This document shows, piece after piece, positions 24,978 to 32,970 of a stretch of DNA of 64,000 nucleotides. The DNA is taken from positions 1 to 64,000 of the forward strand of contig JBNMLP010000006.1 in the NCBI GenBank assembly GCA_050874905.1, in the 5' to 3' direction. Every line of letters starts with the position of its first letter. Position 1 is the first letter of the stretch. This stretch comes from NC2004 sp050874905. Its GTDB lineage: Bacteria; Bacillota; Clostridia; Lachnospirales; Lachnospiraceae. The position numbers were made by a program, and so were the translations under genes. The notes below the pieces were generated by a model, which was given only the letters and a program-made list of their open reading frames with translations, was not told where the DNA came from and did not search any database.

Positions 24978-25008
24978 AACATTTTTGTACAGTATTTACA
25001 AAAATGTT
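24978..25008. promoter_or_regulatory. Perfect 12-bp-arm inverted repeat
   Basis: AACATTTTTGTA (24978-24989) and TACAAAAATGTT (24997-25008) with a 7-bp spacer. The right arm overlaps the -35 box of the next promoter, and no T-run follows, so an operator is favoured; an AT-rich terminator of the kinase operon is the alternative. Confidence 0.5.
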
Positions 25009-25036
25009 AGACCTGATTGTTGATTTTTGTTATAAT
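25007..25036 (+). promoter_or_regulatory. Promoter of the YbjQ-like gene
   Basis: TTAGAC (25007-25012), 18-bp spacer, TATAAT (25031-25036), about 40 bases before the start codon. Confidence 0.6.
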
Positions 25037-25076
25037 TGGTGTACAAACATCTATTTAAAGATCAGGGAGGTTTAAC

Positions 25077-26180
25077 ATGAAGAACATTATGGTAACATCA
25101 GCCCCATCCTTTGAGGGGTATGACATTGTGGAATACGTGGATTTCATTCGTCACCAGAGCGTATTCAGTTCCAACTTTGTGCAGGAACTTGCAGCGAACA
25201 TTGCAGACAGTGTCGGTGGGGAAGGAAGAGCGTTAGAAGATAAGCTGGAAGAAGCAGCAGATAACGTTCTGAAAGAATTCAAGGAGATTGCAGAAGAGAA
25301 AGGAGCCAATGCGGTCATTAACATTTCCATGGATTATACGAATCTGTCCGGAAATGTAGCCTCAGTTATGGTAACCGGAACGGCAGTAAAGATTGAGAAG
25401 AAGAAAGGAACTTTAAAGGAGAATGTCAAAGTTCTTTCTGTTTCCAATTACTTAAATAAAAAGATCATACGTCCATTTGAGGTAGCACTTCATGTAGATG
25501 GACAGCAGGTTTATATGTCGGTCAAGGTGCATAACTATGAGATGACGAAGATTTCTGCGATGAAGCTGGATGTTACTTTTACGGATATTTACGGAGAGAA
25601 GTTAAGCTTTCCAAATATAGATTATGCGATCAACCAGGACATTAACATTCTGATCCAGACCGACCGGATACCGATCGAGATGGATGCACGTAAGGTAGGG
25701 CTGCAGACCGATGTGAAGGTGGCAGTACGTAAGTATGTGAAAGATCACAAGGTATATGAGGTGGCAGAGCAGCCGGTAGACAGTAGTCTTACTTCAGAGC
25801 AGCTTACCATTTTCAAACAGAATAAAGGGGCAGATGCCGTGGATAAGTATCGCAAGACAGATACTTATTGGAGATGTATCTGTGGTGCGATCAACCTGCC
25901 TGGGGATACCCAGTGCTCGATGTGTAATCGTGAGGAGAAGGATTTCTTAAACAACTATCGCTTTGATTATGAGGCAATGCTTGCTACTATGGAAGATGCC
26001 AAGTCGGCGGAGGAGATCAAAGATATTCTGATGCAGTTTATTCCAGATATTGATTCCGGTTCCCGTGTGGAACTGCTTGAGATCCTGCAGTCAGCGATCA
26101 ACATGGAGAAGACGCGTGGCAAAGGTTCCATGAAGGTCAGTGTATTAGATAAGCTTAAGAGAAAGTTTGAGTTAAGCTGA
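25077..26180 (+). CDS. YbjQ/UPF0145-like domain protein with C-terminal zinc ribbon
   Basis: 367 residues, cytosolic. Residues 1-110 match the YbjQ (UPF0145, putative heavy-metal binding) fold: MVTSAPSFEGYDIVEYVD, the charged helix of the LEDKLEEAADNVLKEF type, ANAVINISMDY, and VMVTGTAVKIEKK. The central part (about 120-260) is beta-rich and unknown. Around residue 270 comes a zinc ribbon (CICGAINLPGDTQCSMC) like a RanBP2-type or double-ribbon finger. YbjQ family members form pentameric or decameric rings; function is not established. Strong ribosome binding site AGGGAGG and own promoter next to the palindrome at 24978. Zinc ribbons also occur in the kinase cluster upstream, but cotranscription is unlikely because of the intervening promoter. 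Confidence 0.78.
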   Translation: MKNIMVTSAPSFEGYDIVEYVDFIRHQSVFSSNFVQELAANIADSVGGEGRALEDKLEEAADNVLKEFKEIAEEKGANAVINISMDYTNLSGNVASVMVTGTAVKIEKKKGTLKENVKVLSVSNYLNKKIIRPFEVALHVDGQQVYMSVKVHNYEMTKISAMKLDVTFTDIYGEKLSFPNIDYAINQDINILIQTDRIPIEMDARKVGLQTDVKVAVRKYVKDHKVYEVAEQPVDSSLTSEQLTIFKQNKGADAVDKYRKTDTYWRCICGAINLPGDTQCSMCNREEKDFLNNYRFDYEAMLATMEDAKSAEEIKDILMQFIPDIDSGSRVELLEILQSAINMEKTRGKGSMKVSVLDKLKRKFELS

Positions 26181-26191
26181 GTAAGAGGGAG

Positions 26192-26223
26192 CGGGACGGT
26201 GCTTTGGTACTGTCCCGTTTTTT
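26192..26223 (+). terminator. Terminator after the YbjQ-like gene
   Basis: CGGGAC (26192-26197) and GTCCCG (26212-26217) extended by partial inner pairing, then six T. Confidence 0.8.
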
Positions 26224-26239
26224 GAAAGGGTGAAGACAA

Positions 26240-27268
26240 ATGGTTACGATAAGTGTATGTATGATCGTGAAAAATGAAGCTGATATTCTGGCGCGCTGTT
26301 TAGACAGCTTAAGCGGTTTATATGAGGAACTGATCATTGTGGATACCGGTTCTACGGATGCGACCAAAGAGATCGCAGCGCGGTATACGGATCAGATATA
26401 TGACTTTGCCTGGTGCAATGATTTTGCAGCGGCACGTAACTATGCATGGTCAAAGGCAGGAATGGAATATATTTATTCGGCAGATGCAGACGAGGTGCTT
26501 GATGAGGAGAACTACAAGTGTTTTAAAATGCTAAAACAGGTGCTTGATCCTGCAATTGAGATCGTGCAGATGTATTATGATAACCAGTTGAGCAATGGTA
26601 CCGTTTACAATTTCAACCGCGAATACCGCCCAAAACTATATAAAAGACTGCGGCAGTTCGTGTGGGAGGATGCTGTGCATGAGGCGGTTCGTTTAACACC
26701 ACTCATTTATGACAGTGACATTTCCATTTTACATTGCCCGAAAGCAAACCATGCCGGACGGGATTTCTCCTGCTATCAGACGCAGTTAAAGAAAGGGCGT
26801 CGGCTTTCTTTGCGGCTTTATTCGATGTATGCGAGAGAGCTGTATCTTTCCGGCAGCAGGGAAGATTATCTGGCGGCAAAACCATATTTTGAAGCATTGC
26901 TCAAACAGGAAGATCTTCCGGATGACAGAAGGGTGGAAGCAGAGATCATTCTGGCATGCTGTGCAAGGCTTTGCGCTGATCATGCTTCCTTTTTTACCCA
27001 GTGTATGCACAATGTGGCAACCGGGCAGGGGGCAGCGGAAATCTGTTATGAGCTTGGCACCTATTATGAAGAAAATGGAGACAAAGAAGAAGCCGCAATC
27101 TGGTATCTGAATGCGGCATTTGAAACACAGTGTTATCTGAATGTTCATTGCGGCGGTGACTGGCCATTGATCCGTCTGAGCGGGTGTATGCGTGCGCTGG
27201 GACGTGTGGATGAAGCCGCACAGTATGAGGAAATGGCACGAAACTGGAAGCTCCCGGAAGGGGATTAG
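26240..27268 (+). CDS. Family 2 glycosyltransferase with TPR-like C-terminus
   Basis: 342 residues. N-terminal GT-A domain: TISVCMIVKNEADILARCLDSL, IIVDTGSTDAT, and the metal-binding DxD-type motif in YSADADEVLDEE (about residue 82). After about residue 190 the protein becomes helical with tetratricopeptide-like pairs (ELGTYYEENGDKEEAAIWYLNAA). The overall layout matches SunS-like or O-linked glycosyltransferases of Firmicutes that have a TPR tail for protein acceptor binding, so a protein acceptor is possible (inference). Ribosome binding site AAAGGGTGA. Its stop codon overlaps that of the convergent DUF2508 gene by four bases. Confidence 0.85.
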   Translation: MVTISVCMIVKNEADILARCLDSLSGLYEELIIVDTGSTDATKEIAARYTDQIYDFAWCNDFAAARNYAWSKAGMEYIYSADADEVLDEENYKCFKMLKQVLDPAIEIVQMYYDNQLSNGTVYNFNREYRPKLYKRLRQFVWEDAVHEAVRLTPLIYDSDISILHCPKANHAGRDFSCYQTQLKKGRRLSLRLYSMYARELYLSGSREDYLAAKPYFEALLKQEDLPDDRRVEAEIILACCARLCADHASFFTQCMHNVATGQGAAEICYELGTYYEENGDKEEAAIWYLNAAFETQCYLNVHCGGDWPLIRLSGCMRALGRVDEAAQYEEMARNWKLPEGD

Positions 27269-27513
27269 GACAGGATCTGATTGTTAAGACAACTCATATC
27301 ATATTCTTTGGCACAGTCGAGCAGGTAAGCATACCGCCGCTGTGCCGCTTTTAATTCATAGATGGAGCAGTCGATCAGGGCGGGATCGGTCATATTTTCA
27401 AAATTAGAATATGCGATGTCTAAGGCCAGTTTGCTTTCGTTGATCTGGTGTAACAAACGCTGTTTTCCGTAATAGCAGCTGATCGTTGGCTTTTTAAAAA
27501 AATGTAAAAACAT
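27265..27513 (-). CDS. DUF2508 family protein (YaaL-like)
   Basis: 82 residues, helical. The family core is recognisable in the middle: LALDIAYSNFENMTDP, LIDCSIYELKAAQRRYAYLL. In bacilli and many Clostridia this gene sits next to recR and bofA; here it stands divergent to bofA, and recR is 14 kb away. Function unknown. Minus-strand ribosome binding site GGAGG upstream of the ATG. Confidence 0.85.
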   Translation of the reverse strand: MFLHFFKKPTISCYYGKQRLLHQINESKLALDIAYSNFENMTDPALIDCSIYELKAAQRRYAYLLDCAKEYDMSCLNNQILS

Positions 27514-27617
27514 AGGCGACCTCCTTTTTTAGAAGTATTTGCAAGGAAAGACAGAATATACATGTTTCGTTATTTTTTGGTAACAAACTGCATAAGATGA
27601 AGCAGGGAGGGATGAAT

Positions 27618-27809
27618 ATGAAACATCTTTTGGATCTGGTCATCCGGATGGGTGCCTGTCTGCTTTTGATCCATGCGATCAATTATGTTCTGGTATCACA
27701 GCAAATGGATGTGCTCGTTGGTATCAACTGGGTTACGTTGCTGGTTTCCGGCATACTTGGATTTCCAGGGATACTGGGAATTTATATCATTTATTATCTG
27801 ATTTTGTAA
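27618..27809 (+). CDS. bofA: BofA-family pro-sigma-K processing inhibitor homologue
   Basis: 63-residue membrane protein with two hydrophobic spans and the BofA signature at the C-terminus (GILGFPGILGIYIIYYLI). In B. subtilis BofA holds SpoIVFB inactive in the forespore outer membrane. The start at 27618 has GGGAGGG at the right distance; upstream ATG codons at 27597 and 27612 are in frame but sit in front of or on the ribosome binding site. It indicates a spore-forming ancestry, not proof that this strain sporulates. Confidence 0.82.
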   Translation: MKHLLDLVIRMGACLLLIHAINYVLVSQQMDVLVGINWVTLLVSGILGFPGILGIYIIYYLIL

Positions 27810-27828
27810 GAAAACTTCCAAAAAAGTC

Positions 27829-27857
27829 TTTACAAAACGCTGGATTCGTTTTATAAT
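27829..27857 (+). promoter_or_regulatory. Promoter of the Tad pilus operon
   Basis: TTTACA (27829-27834), 17-bp spacer, TATAAT (27852-27857). It is followed by an 80-base leader in which GCGGT and ACCGC could pair; no known riboswitch (including c-di-GMP classes) was recognised. Confidence 0.75.
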
Positions 27858-27940
27858 CAGATCATTCTTAGCGGTGGTCTACTCAGCCATTCAAAAACCG
27901 CATTTATTCCAAACCACAATTATATAGGAACAGGAGAAGT

Positions 27941-28453
27941 ATGCTAAAAAATATCAGTATAGCAGGCTTTCTTGTTGGTGCAGCAATGTATGACGTATTT
28001 TTCCGTCGTGTACCGAACCGTTATGTGAAAGGTTCGATGCTATGCGGATGGTTGTATAATTGCTTTTTTTGTGTGCCAATCTGGAAGCCGCTTGGCGGAA
28101 TCATTCTAACGGTCGCTGTTGGTGCGGTTCTTTATTTGTTGGGAGCAATACGGGCGGCAGATGTCAAGGTGCTGCTGGTGCTTTCTCTTTTTATCGGAAC
28201 GGCAGTCGGCAGGGTGATCTGGTGGAGTCTTGTTCTGACTGCCCTATTTGGAACGGGCTTTTTGTTATACAAGCGTAAGTTGTTTTTTCGCCTAAAACAG
28301 GTCTGGTACCATGCAATGTCCTGTATTCAGAGCGGGCAGTTTTATTCATATGAGCTTACCGGAAAGGAGCGGTGTTACGGTGTGCCGTTTGTGCTTTTCA
28401 TTTTCATGAGCTGGGCAGTGCTATGGTGGGAGGAACAGGGATGTATCAGATAA
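27941..28453 (+). CDS. tadV: Prepilin peptidase, A24 family (TadV/CpaA-like)
   Basis: 170-residue membrane aspartic peptidase that would cleave the Flp1 and TadE-like leaders. The two catalytic Asp regions are present: MYDVFFRRVPN near residue 22 and RAADVKVLLVL near residue 73 (the GxxD-type motif reads AAD). Several hydrophobic spans. First gene of the Tad operon; overlaps the next by 13 bases. The enzyme lacks the methyltransferase domain of PilD, as is usual for Tad systems. Confidence 0.85.
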   Translation: MLKNISIAGFLVGAAMYDVFFRRVPNRYVKGSMLCGWLYNCFFCVPIWKPLGGIILTVAVGAVLYLLGAIRAADVKVLLVLSLFIGTAVGRVIWWSLVLTALFGTGFLLYKRKLFFRLKQVWYHAMSCIQSGQFYSYELTGKERCYGVPFVLFIFMSWAVLWWEEQGCIR

Positions 28454-29280
28454 TCATATGGGATGACCAGATCTCCTATGCCATGCGATTGATGGAATAT
28501 CTGAACCGCAACGCCAAAGGAGCGTATCTGGCGGTATTTTATCAGGAGGAAGCGCAGGTAAAAGAGGCATACGGACAGCTGCAAGAGGGATTACTGCTTG
28601 TTTCAGAATCTTTCCAAAAGGAGATTGCAGAGTGGAAACCTATAGAGGGACAGGCGGAGAATATCTGGTATTTATCAGAGACAAAGACGAAAGAGGAGAC
28701 CGTCTGGTTCCGGTATCAAAGACCGGATCGGCTGCGACAGTTGATCGAACTGCAAAGGTTAAAGCAAAGTCCGGTGTGCAGTGTGAAAGAGCAGGAGGTG
28801 ATCGGCGTACTGGCGGCACTTTACGATCACGCATCCCGTCAGTATGTCATGGGACAGATTGATACGCCTTTCAAATGTCTGATCGAGTTTACTTCTGTTT
28901 TGGATGAAGAGGAGGAGACTTATGAATGCGAACAGCTCCTTTATAATATCAAAACCAGAAAGGAAATGCCGGAGGAGGAACTGCTATCTTACCTCTGCAA
29001 TTGTGGTGCAGGGGTGCGTATAAAGGCGTTGCGTTCTCCCTTTGACAGTCGTTCTTTGACGATCGCGGATTTTGAATGGCTCTTTGAAACACTGCAAAAG
29101 TGTGGCATCAGTCAGATCTATGTCTACTTTGACTGGGGAACGATCCATGATCCGGATGTGATGGTAGTGTTTTCCAGGCTGCTTTTGTTGGAAACTGCCG
29201 GATATGAAACTCGAATCAGGAATCTGAAGGATTATCTTGCGGTATTACAGCTTGACAGTGAGGTGATCCGGATTGGATGA
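28441..29280 (+). CDS. TadZ/CpaE-like Tad locus protein lacking a P-loop
   Basis: 279 residues at the position where TadZ/CpaE is usually encoded, directly before CpaF. The N-terminus (YQIIIWDDQISYAMRLMEYL ... LLLVSESF) resembles the receiver-like domain of TadZ. The rest (about 100-279) would correspond to the MinD-like ATPase, but I see no Walker A or deviant Walker A motif. ILFTSV-like and IYVYFDWG segments suggest that the Rossmann-like core survives. ATG at 28441 follows GGGAGG and lies inside the prepilin peptidase gene; its own stop overlaps the CpaF start. Probable non-catalytic polar localisation or assembly factor (inference). Confidence 0.65.
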   Translation: MYQIIIWDDQISYAMRLMEYLNRNAKGAYLAVFYQEEAQVKEAYGQLQEGLLLVSESFQKEIAEWKPIEGQAENIWYLSETKTKEETVWFRYQRPDRLRQLIELQRLKQSPVCSVKEQEVIGVLAALYDHASRQYVMGQIDTPFKCLIEFTSVLDEEEETYECEQLLYNIKTRKEMPEEELLSYLCNCGAGVRIKALRSPFDSRSLTIADFEWLFETLQKCGISQIYVYFDWGTIHDPDVMVVFSRLLLLETAGYETRIRNLKDYLAVLQLDSEVIRIG

Positions 29281-30547
29281 GAGCAAATGGATGCAGTTGC
29301 TGCTCACTGTGGAAGATGCAGTCAGAAGACAGTTAGAGGCAGCTCCTTTGGTTACGGACGCGGCCGTTTATGAAACGATCGATGCAGCGATCGCTGGTCA
29401 GGCAAGGCAGCAGTATTTGTCTTATCAAGAGCGGCAGAAACTTCGGCACCAGGTATTTCAGAGTATGCGGGAATATGATGTGCTGACTCCGTTGCTGAAA
29501 GATAAGGAGATTACGGAGATCATGGTGAACCGCTACGATCAGATCTTTTGCGAGAAAGAAGGAAAACTGATTAAAAGCGGGATTTCCTTTCGTAGTCCGG
29601 AGAAATATGCGGATGTGATCCAGCAGATCGTATCGGAAGCCAACCGGGTGGTGAATGAAGCCTCTCCCATTGTAGATGCCCGATTAAAAGATGGTTCCCG
29701 TGTGAATGTGGTGCTTTCTCCGATCTCTTTGGATGGCTCCTGTCTTACGATCCGTAAGTTTTCAGATCGTCCGTTAACGATGAGCCGGCTGGTGGAGTTA
29801 CATTCTCTGCCGGAAGCAGTTGCCGAGTGGCTTTCCTATTTAGTTAAGAGCGGATACAACATTTTTATCAGTGGAGGGACAGGATCGGGCAAGACCACAT
29901 TTTTAAATGCACTGTCGGAATGTATTCCGAAAGAGGAACGTATTATTACGATCGAGGATTCCGCTGAGCTGAAACTGAATGGGATTGCTAATCTGGTGCG
30001 GCTGGAGGTGCGCAATGCGAATTTAGAAGGAGAGCTTGCAGTTTCCATGAAGGATCTGATCAAAGCATCACTTCGGATGCGTCCGAGTCGAATTATTGTA
30101 GGAGAGGTGCGTTCGGAGGAGGCATTGGATATGCTGCAGGCGTTAAATACCGGACATGATGGATCGATCTCCACCGGACATGCCAACAGTGCAACGGATA
30201 TGTTGACGCGGTTAGAGACGATGGTGCTGATGGGATTTGATATGCCGGTTCCAGCGCTGAGGGGACAGATTGCATCAGCATTGGAGATCATCATACATTT
30301 AGGCAGATTAAGAGATCATAGCAGAAAGGTGTTGGAGATTGTGGAGGTATTGCAGATGGAACAGGGAGAGATTCAGTGCCAGACATTGTTCCAGTTTCAG
30401 GAGGAGCAGTGCTACCATGCCAGGGTGCAGGGACAGCTTTTGCCCAAACGTGATCTGAAGCAGGTGGCCAAATTAAAGGATGCCGGATATTTTGACCGCT
30501 ATATGGAACTGATGGAAAGGATTAGAAATGAAACGATGGAAGTTTAG
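29273..30547 (+). CDS. tadA: Tad pilus assembly ATPase CpaF/TadA
   Basis: Cytosolic hexameric secretion ATPase of the VirB11/TadA family, 424 residues. N-terminal domain includes LLKDKEITEIMVNRYDQIF; Walker A GGTGSGKTTFLNAL, the Asp box region ITIEDSAELKL, Walker B-like IIVGEVRSEEALDML, and His box TGHDGSISTGHANS. The best start is TTG at 29273, preceded by GAGGTGAT; ATG at 29291 is the alternative. Energises pilin extrusion together with the TadB/TadC platform. Confidence 0.95.
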   Translation: MDESKWMQLLLTVEDAVRRQLEAAPLVTDAAVYETIDAAIAGQARQQYLSYQERQKLRHQVFQSMREYDVLTPLLKDKEITEIMVNRYDQIFCEKEGKLIKSGISFRSPEKYADVIQQIVSEANRVVNEASPIVDARLKDGSRVNVVLSPISLDGSCLTIRKFSDRPLTMSRLVELHSLPEAVAEWLSYLVKSGYNIFISGGTGSGKTTFLNALSECIPKEERIITIEDSAELKLNGIANLVRLEVRNANLEGELAVSMKDLIKASLRMRPSRIIVGEVRSEEALDMLQALNTGHDGSISTGHANSATDMLTRLETMVLMGFDMPVPALRGQIASALEIIIHLGRLRDHSRKVLEIVEVLQMEQGEIQCQTLFQFQEEQCYHARVQGQLLPKRDLKQVAKLKDAGYFDRYMELMERIRNETMEV

Positions 30548-31274
30548 CAGAAAAGCAGAAGGGGCAATGCTTCGTAATGCACTGGTGATGTATGGGATAT
30601 TTATAGTTGTGGCGGGGGTACTTTGTTACCGTTCTGTCTGGACAGTCCTATGTTTTTTGCCCATGCTGTTTTTCTTTTACCGGCAGGAACGAAGCAGGGC
30701 GCAGCAAAAAAGAATGGTGCGGCTCCGACAGGAATTGAAGGAGTTTATGGGAGCCATGTCAGCCGCTTTGATGGCAGGCTATGCACTGGAAAATACGCTT
30801 CCTTTGATCTTAGAAGACCTTACCCAACGTTTCCCGGAAGGAAGTGAACTGGGGCGTGAGTGTGAACATATGATAACCGGGCGGCAGATGCAAAAAAACT
30901 CGGAGCAGTTATTTCTGGAGATGGCACAGCGTGTGGATATAAAGGAACTTTACGATTTTTGTGAGGTGATCGTCATTGCGAAACGACGGGGCGGCAACCT
31001 GATCGAACTGATCCGGGAAGCGATGCTTGGGATCGAGGAACAGTTGAAGCTGCAGGAGGAGCTTTGTGTCATGACAGCGGCGAAAGCACTGGAATTAAAA
31101 GTGATGCTGATCGTACCATTTGGGCTGCTTTGTTATCTGCGGCTTACCAGTCCCGGATATTTAGATGTGTTTTATCACAACTTATTTGGAATTGTTTTTA
31201 TGAGTGGAAGTCTGCTGGTGATCGCAGTGGCTTACCTCTGGTCACAGCACATTTTAACACAATTGGAAAAGTAG
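30528..31274 (+). CDS. tadB: Tad platform protein TadB (GspF-like)
   Basis: 248-residue inner-membrane platform protein of the type II secretion F family. Two N-terminal hydrophobic segments (about 16-48), the GspF cytosolic helical domain (LKEFMGAMSAALMAGYALENTL, ELYDFCEVIVIAKRRGGNL), and C-terminal spans. Starts inside the CpaF gene with AAAGGA upstream. Shorter than typical TadB at the N-terminus, but all core elements are present. Confidence 0.9.
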   Translation: MKRWKFSRKAEGAMLRNALVMYGIFIVVAGVLCYRSVWTVLCFLPMLFFFYRQERSRAQQKRMVRLRQELKEFMGAMSAALMAGYALENTLPLILEDLTQRFPEGSELGRECEHMITGRQMQKNSEQLFLEMAQRVDIKELYDFCEVIVIAKRRGGNLIELIREAMLGIEEQLKLQEELCVMTAAKALELKVMLIVPFGLLCYLRLTSPGYLDVFYHNLFGIVFMSGSLLVIAVAYLWSQHILTQLEK

Positions 31275-31283
31275 GAGGGTATT

Positions 31284-32687
31284 TTGATTCTGATCTATAG
31301 CTTGTTATTTCTTTGTGGTGCTTTCGTACTGCTTTTGGGAGGAAAAAAGAGGATGCAGCCGTTTTATGCCGGTGCCGGAAGTGTATTGTTACAGTTCCTT
31401 CCACCTAAAGTAAAACAGCAGTTGTTAAACCCACATCGGTATCGAAAAATACATGTGGCAAATGAGGAACAGGTTAGGGCATTTGCCAAACAGCATGTGA
31501 CGAAACTTCTTGGCAGAATGGTGCTCTGCTTCACTCTGTTCAGTTTACTGGGACTTTGTTATGAGGGAGTGACTTTGCTTTCCCGTAACAAAAAATGTAT
31601 CACATTAAACCGGGATGTGTATGGAGGAGAAGTGGTGAAGTATCCGCTTTTGCTGGAGCAGAATGAGGGAACGACACAGGAGGTTACGATTTCTGTCTAT
31701 CCACAGGAATTTGGAACAAAAAAACGGGAACAGCTCTGGTCAGAGGGAATGGCTCTGGCATGGAAGACTTTCCTTGGCAAGAATGAATCGTGTGAGGAGA
31801 TCCTTTATTCTGTGCATCCGGTGCAGCAGTTGGATGAGGTTCCACTTTCCTTTCGCTGGTGGTGGGAGGAACAGGAGGTGTTGTCCCCGGATGGGATATT
31901 AGATAAAGATCAAATAAAAAAAGAGACCACGGTGACCGTAACGCTGGAGGCAGATTTTGATGGAGAAACAAGGAGTGAGCAGAAAGTGTTGTTATTGCAG
32001 CCGCAGATCCTTACGAAAGAGGAACAGCAAAAACAGGGCTTTGTTTCCTATGTGAAACAGCTGGAAAAAAAGAATCGTACCAAAAGCATGATCCGACTTC
32101 CTCTTACTTTTGAAGGCCTTCATGTAACGGAACCAAACCAGCAGAAGAAAAATGGCGTTTTTTTGCTTCTGGCATTAGGGATTCCGTTGTTATTACTGGC
32201 AAAGAACCGGCAGGAGGAGAAAGAGAAGCTGGAACGAAAGAAAAGACAGTTTCAGATGGCATATCCGAATATACTGCAAAAACTTACGTTATATATCGGA
32301 GCGGGGATGACCGTGCGTGCGGCATTTTTGGAACTGTCGGACAGTTTTTCTGCGGAATATGACTATGTCAAAGAGGAGTTATGTTCACTGTCCGGGCAAT
32401 TGAACATGGGACAAAACGAACTGATCTGTTATGAAACTTTTGCGGCACAGACGGAGGATGCTGCTTACCGCAGACTGGTTACGCTGCTGTCACAGAATCT
32501 GAAAAAAGGTTCAAAGGAATTGCTCATTTTATTAAAACAGGAGCGGCAGCAGATTTTATTTCAGCAGACCGAACGGATCCGCAAACGGGGAGAAGAAGCG
32601 AGTACCCGGTTATTGTTTCCCATGCTGTTATTGCTGCTGGTAGCGATGCTGTTTGTCATGGTCCCTGCATTTTTTCAGGTTATGTGA
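31284..32687 (+). CDS. tadC: Tad platform protein TadC-like with large extracytoplasmic insert
   Basis: 467 residues, about 150-200 more than typical TadC. Two hydrophobic spans (about 1-18 and 72-95) are followed by a beta-rich region of about 190 residues (100-290) with Ig-like character (VVKYPLLLEQNEG, TTVTVTLEADFDGETRS) predicted outside the membrane, another span (NGVFLLLALGIPLLLLAK), and then the GspF domain (MAYPNILQKLTLYIGAGMTV, AYRRLVTLLSQNLKKG) with C-terminal spans. TTG start at 31284 with AGGAGGG five bases upstream. The extra domain may touch the pilus base or cell wall (inference). Confidence 0.85.
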   Translation: MILIYSLLFLCGAFVLLLGGKKRMQPFYAGAGSVLLQFLPPKVKQQLLNPHRYRKIHVANEEQVRAFAKQHVTKLLGRMVLCFTLFSLLGLCYEGVTLLSRNKKCITLNRDVYGGEVVKYPLLLEQNEGTTQEVTISVYPQEFGTKKREQLWSEGMALAWKTFLGKNESCEEILYSVHPVQQLDEVPLSFRWWWEEQEVLSPDGILDKDQIKKETTVTVTLEADFDGETRSEQKVLLLQPQILTKEEQQKQGFVSYVKQLEKKNRTKSMIRLPLTFEGLHVTEPNQQKKNGVFLLLALGIPLLLLAKNRQEEKEKLERKKRQFQMAYPNILQKLTLYIGAGMTVRAAFLELSDSFSAEYDYVKEELCSLSGQLNMGQNELICYETFAAQTEDAAYRRLVTLLSQNLKKGSKELLILLKQERQQILFQQTERIRKRGEEASTRLLFPMLLLLLVAMLFVMVPAFFQVM

Positions 32688-32768
32688 CCATTTGCAGAAA
32701 AGTTATTTATGGGACCTTGGAGAGGGTCATTAAAAACTACTACAGATCAGAAAAAGGAGGTGAATAAG

Positions 32769-32957
32769 ATGAAACTTGCCCAACGGTGGGATGAATTTTG
32801 CCGGGAAGAGGACGCGATGGGTGTAGTGGAGATCATATTGATCATTGTGGTTCTTATCAGTCTGGTCGTGATCTTTAAAAGTCAGATCACAACAGTTGTG
32901 AAGAATATCATGAAATCCATTACTAAGGAATCAAAGGCTGTTTATGGAGGAAAGTAG
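32769..32957 (+). CDS. flp: Flp1-family type IVb pilin
   Basis: 62 residues, the probable major pilin. The N-terminal charged leader ends before the hydrophobic helix (DAMGVVEIILIIVVLISLVVIF), with the Glu five residues after the putative cleavage site as in type IV pilins. Strong ribosome binding site AAGGAGG at the right distance from ATG 32769; the in-frame ATG at 32709 lacks one. Expected to be cut by the A24 peptidase encoded first in this operon. Confidence 0.9.
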   Translation: MKLAQRWDEFCREEDAMGVVEIILIIVVLISLVVIFKSQITTVVKNIMKSITKESKAVYGGK

Positions 32958-32970
32958 AGAAAGGTACAGT

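Noticed and set aside
27858..27940. Tad operon leader as a c-di-GMP riboswitch
   Set aside because: A pairing GCGGT/ACCGC exists, but none of the conserved GEMM core sequence is visible.
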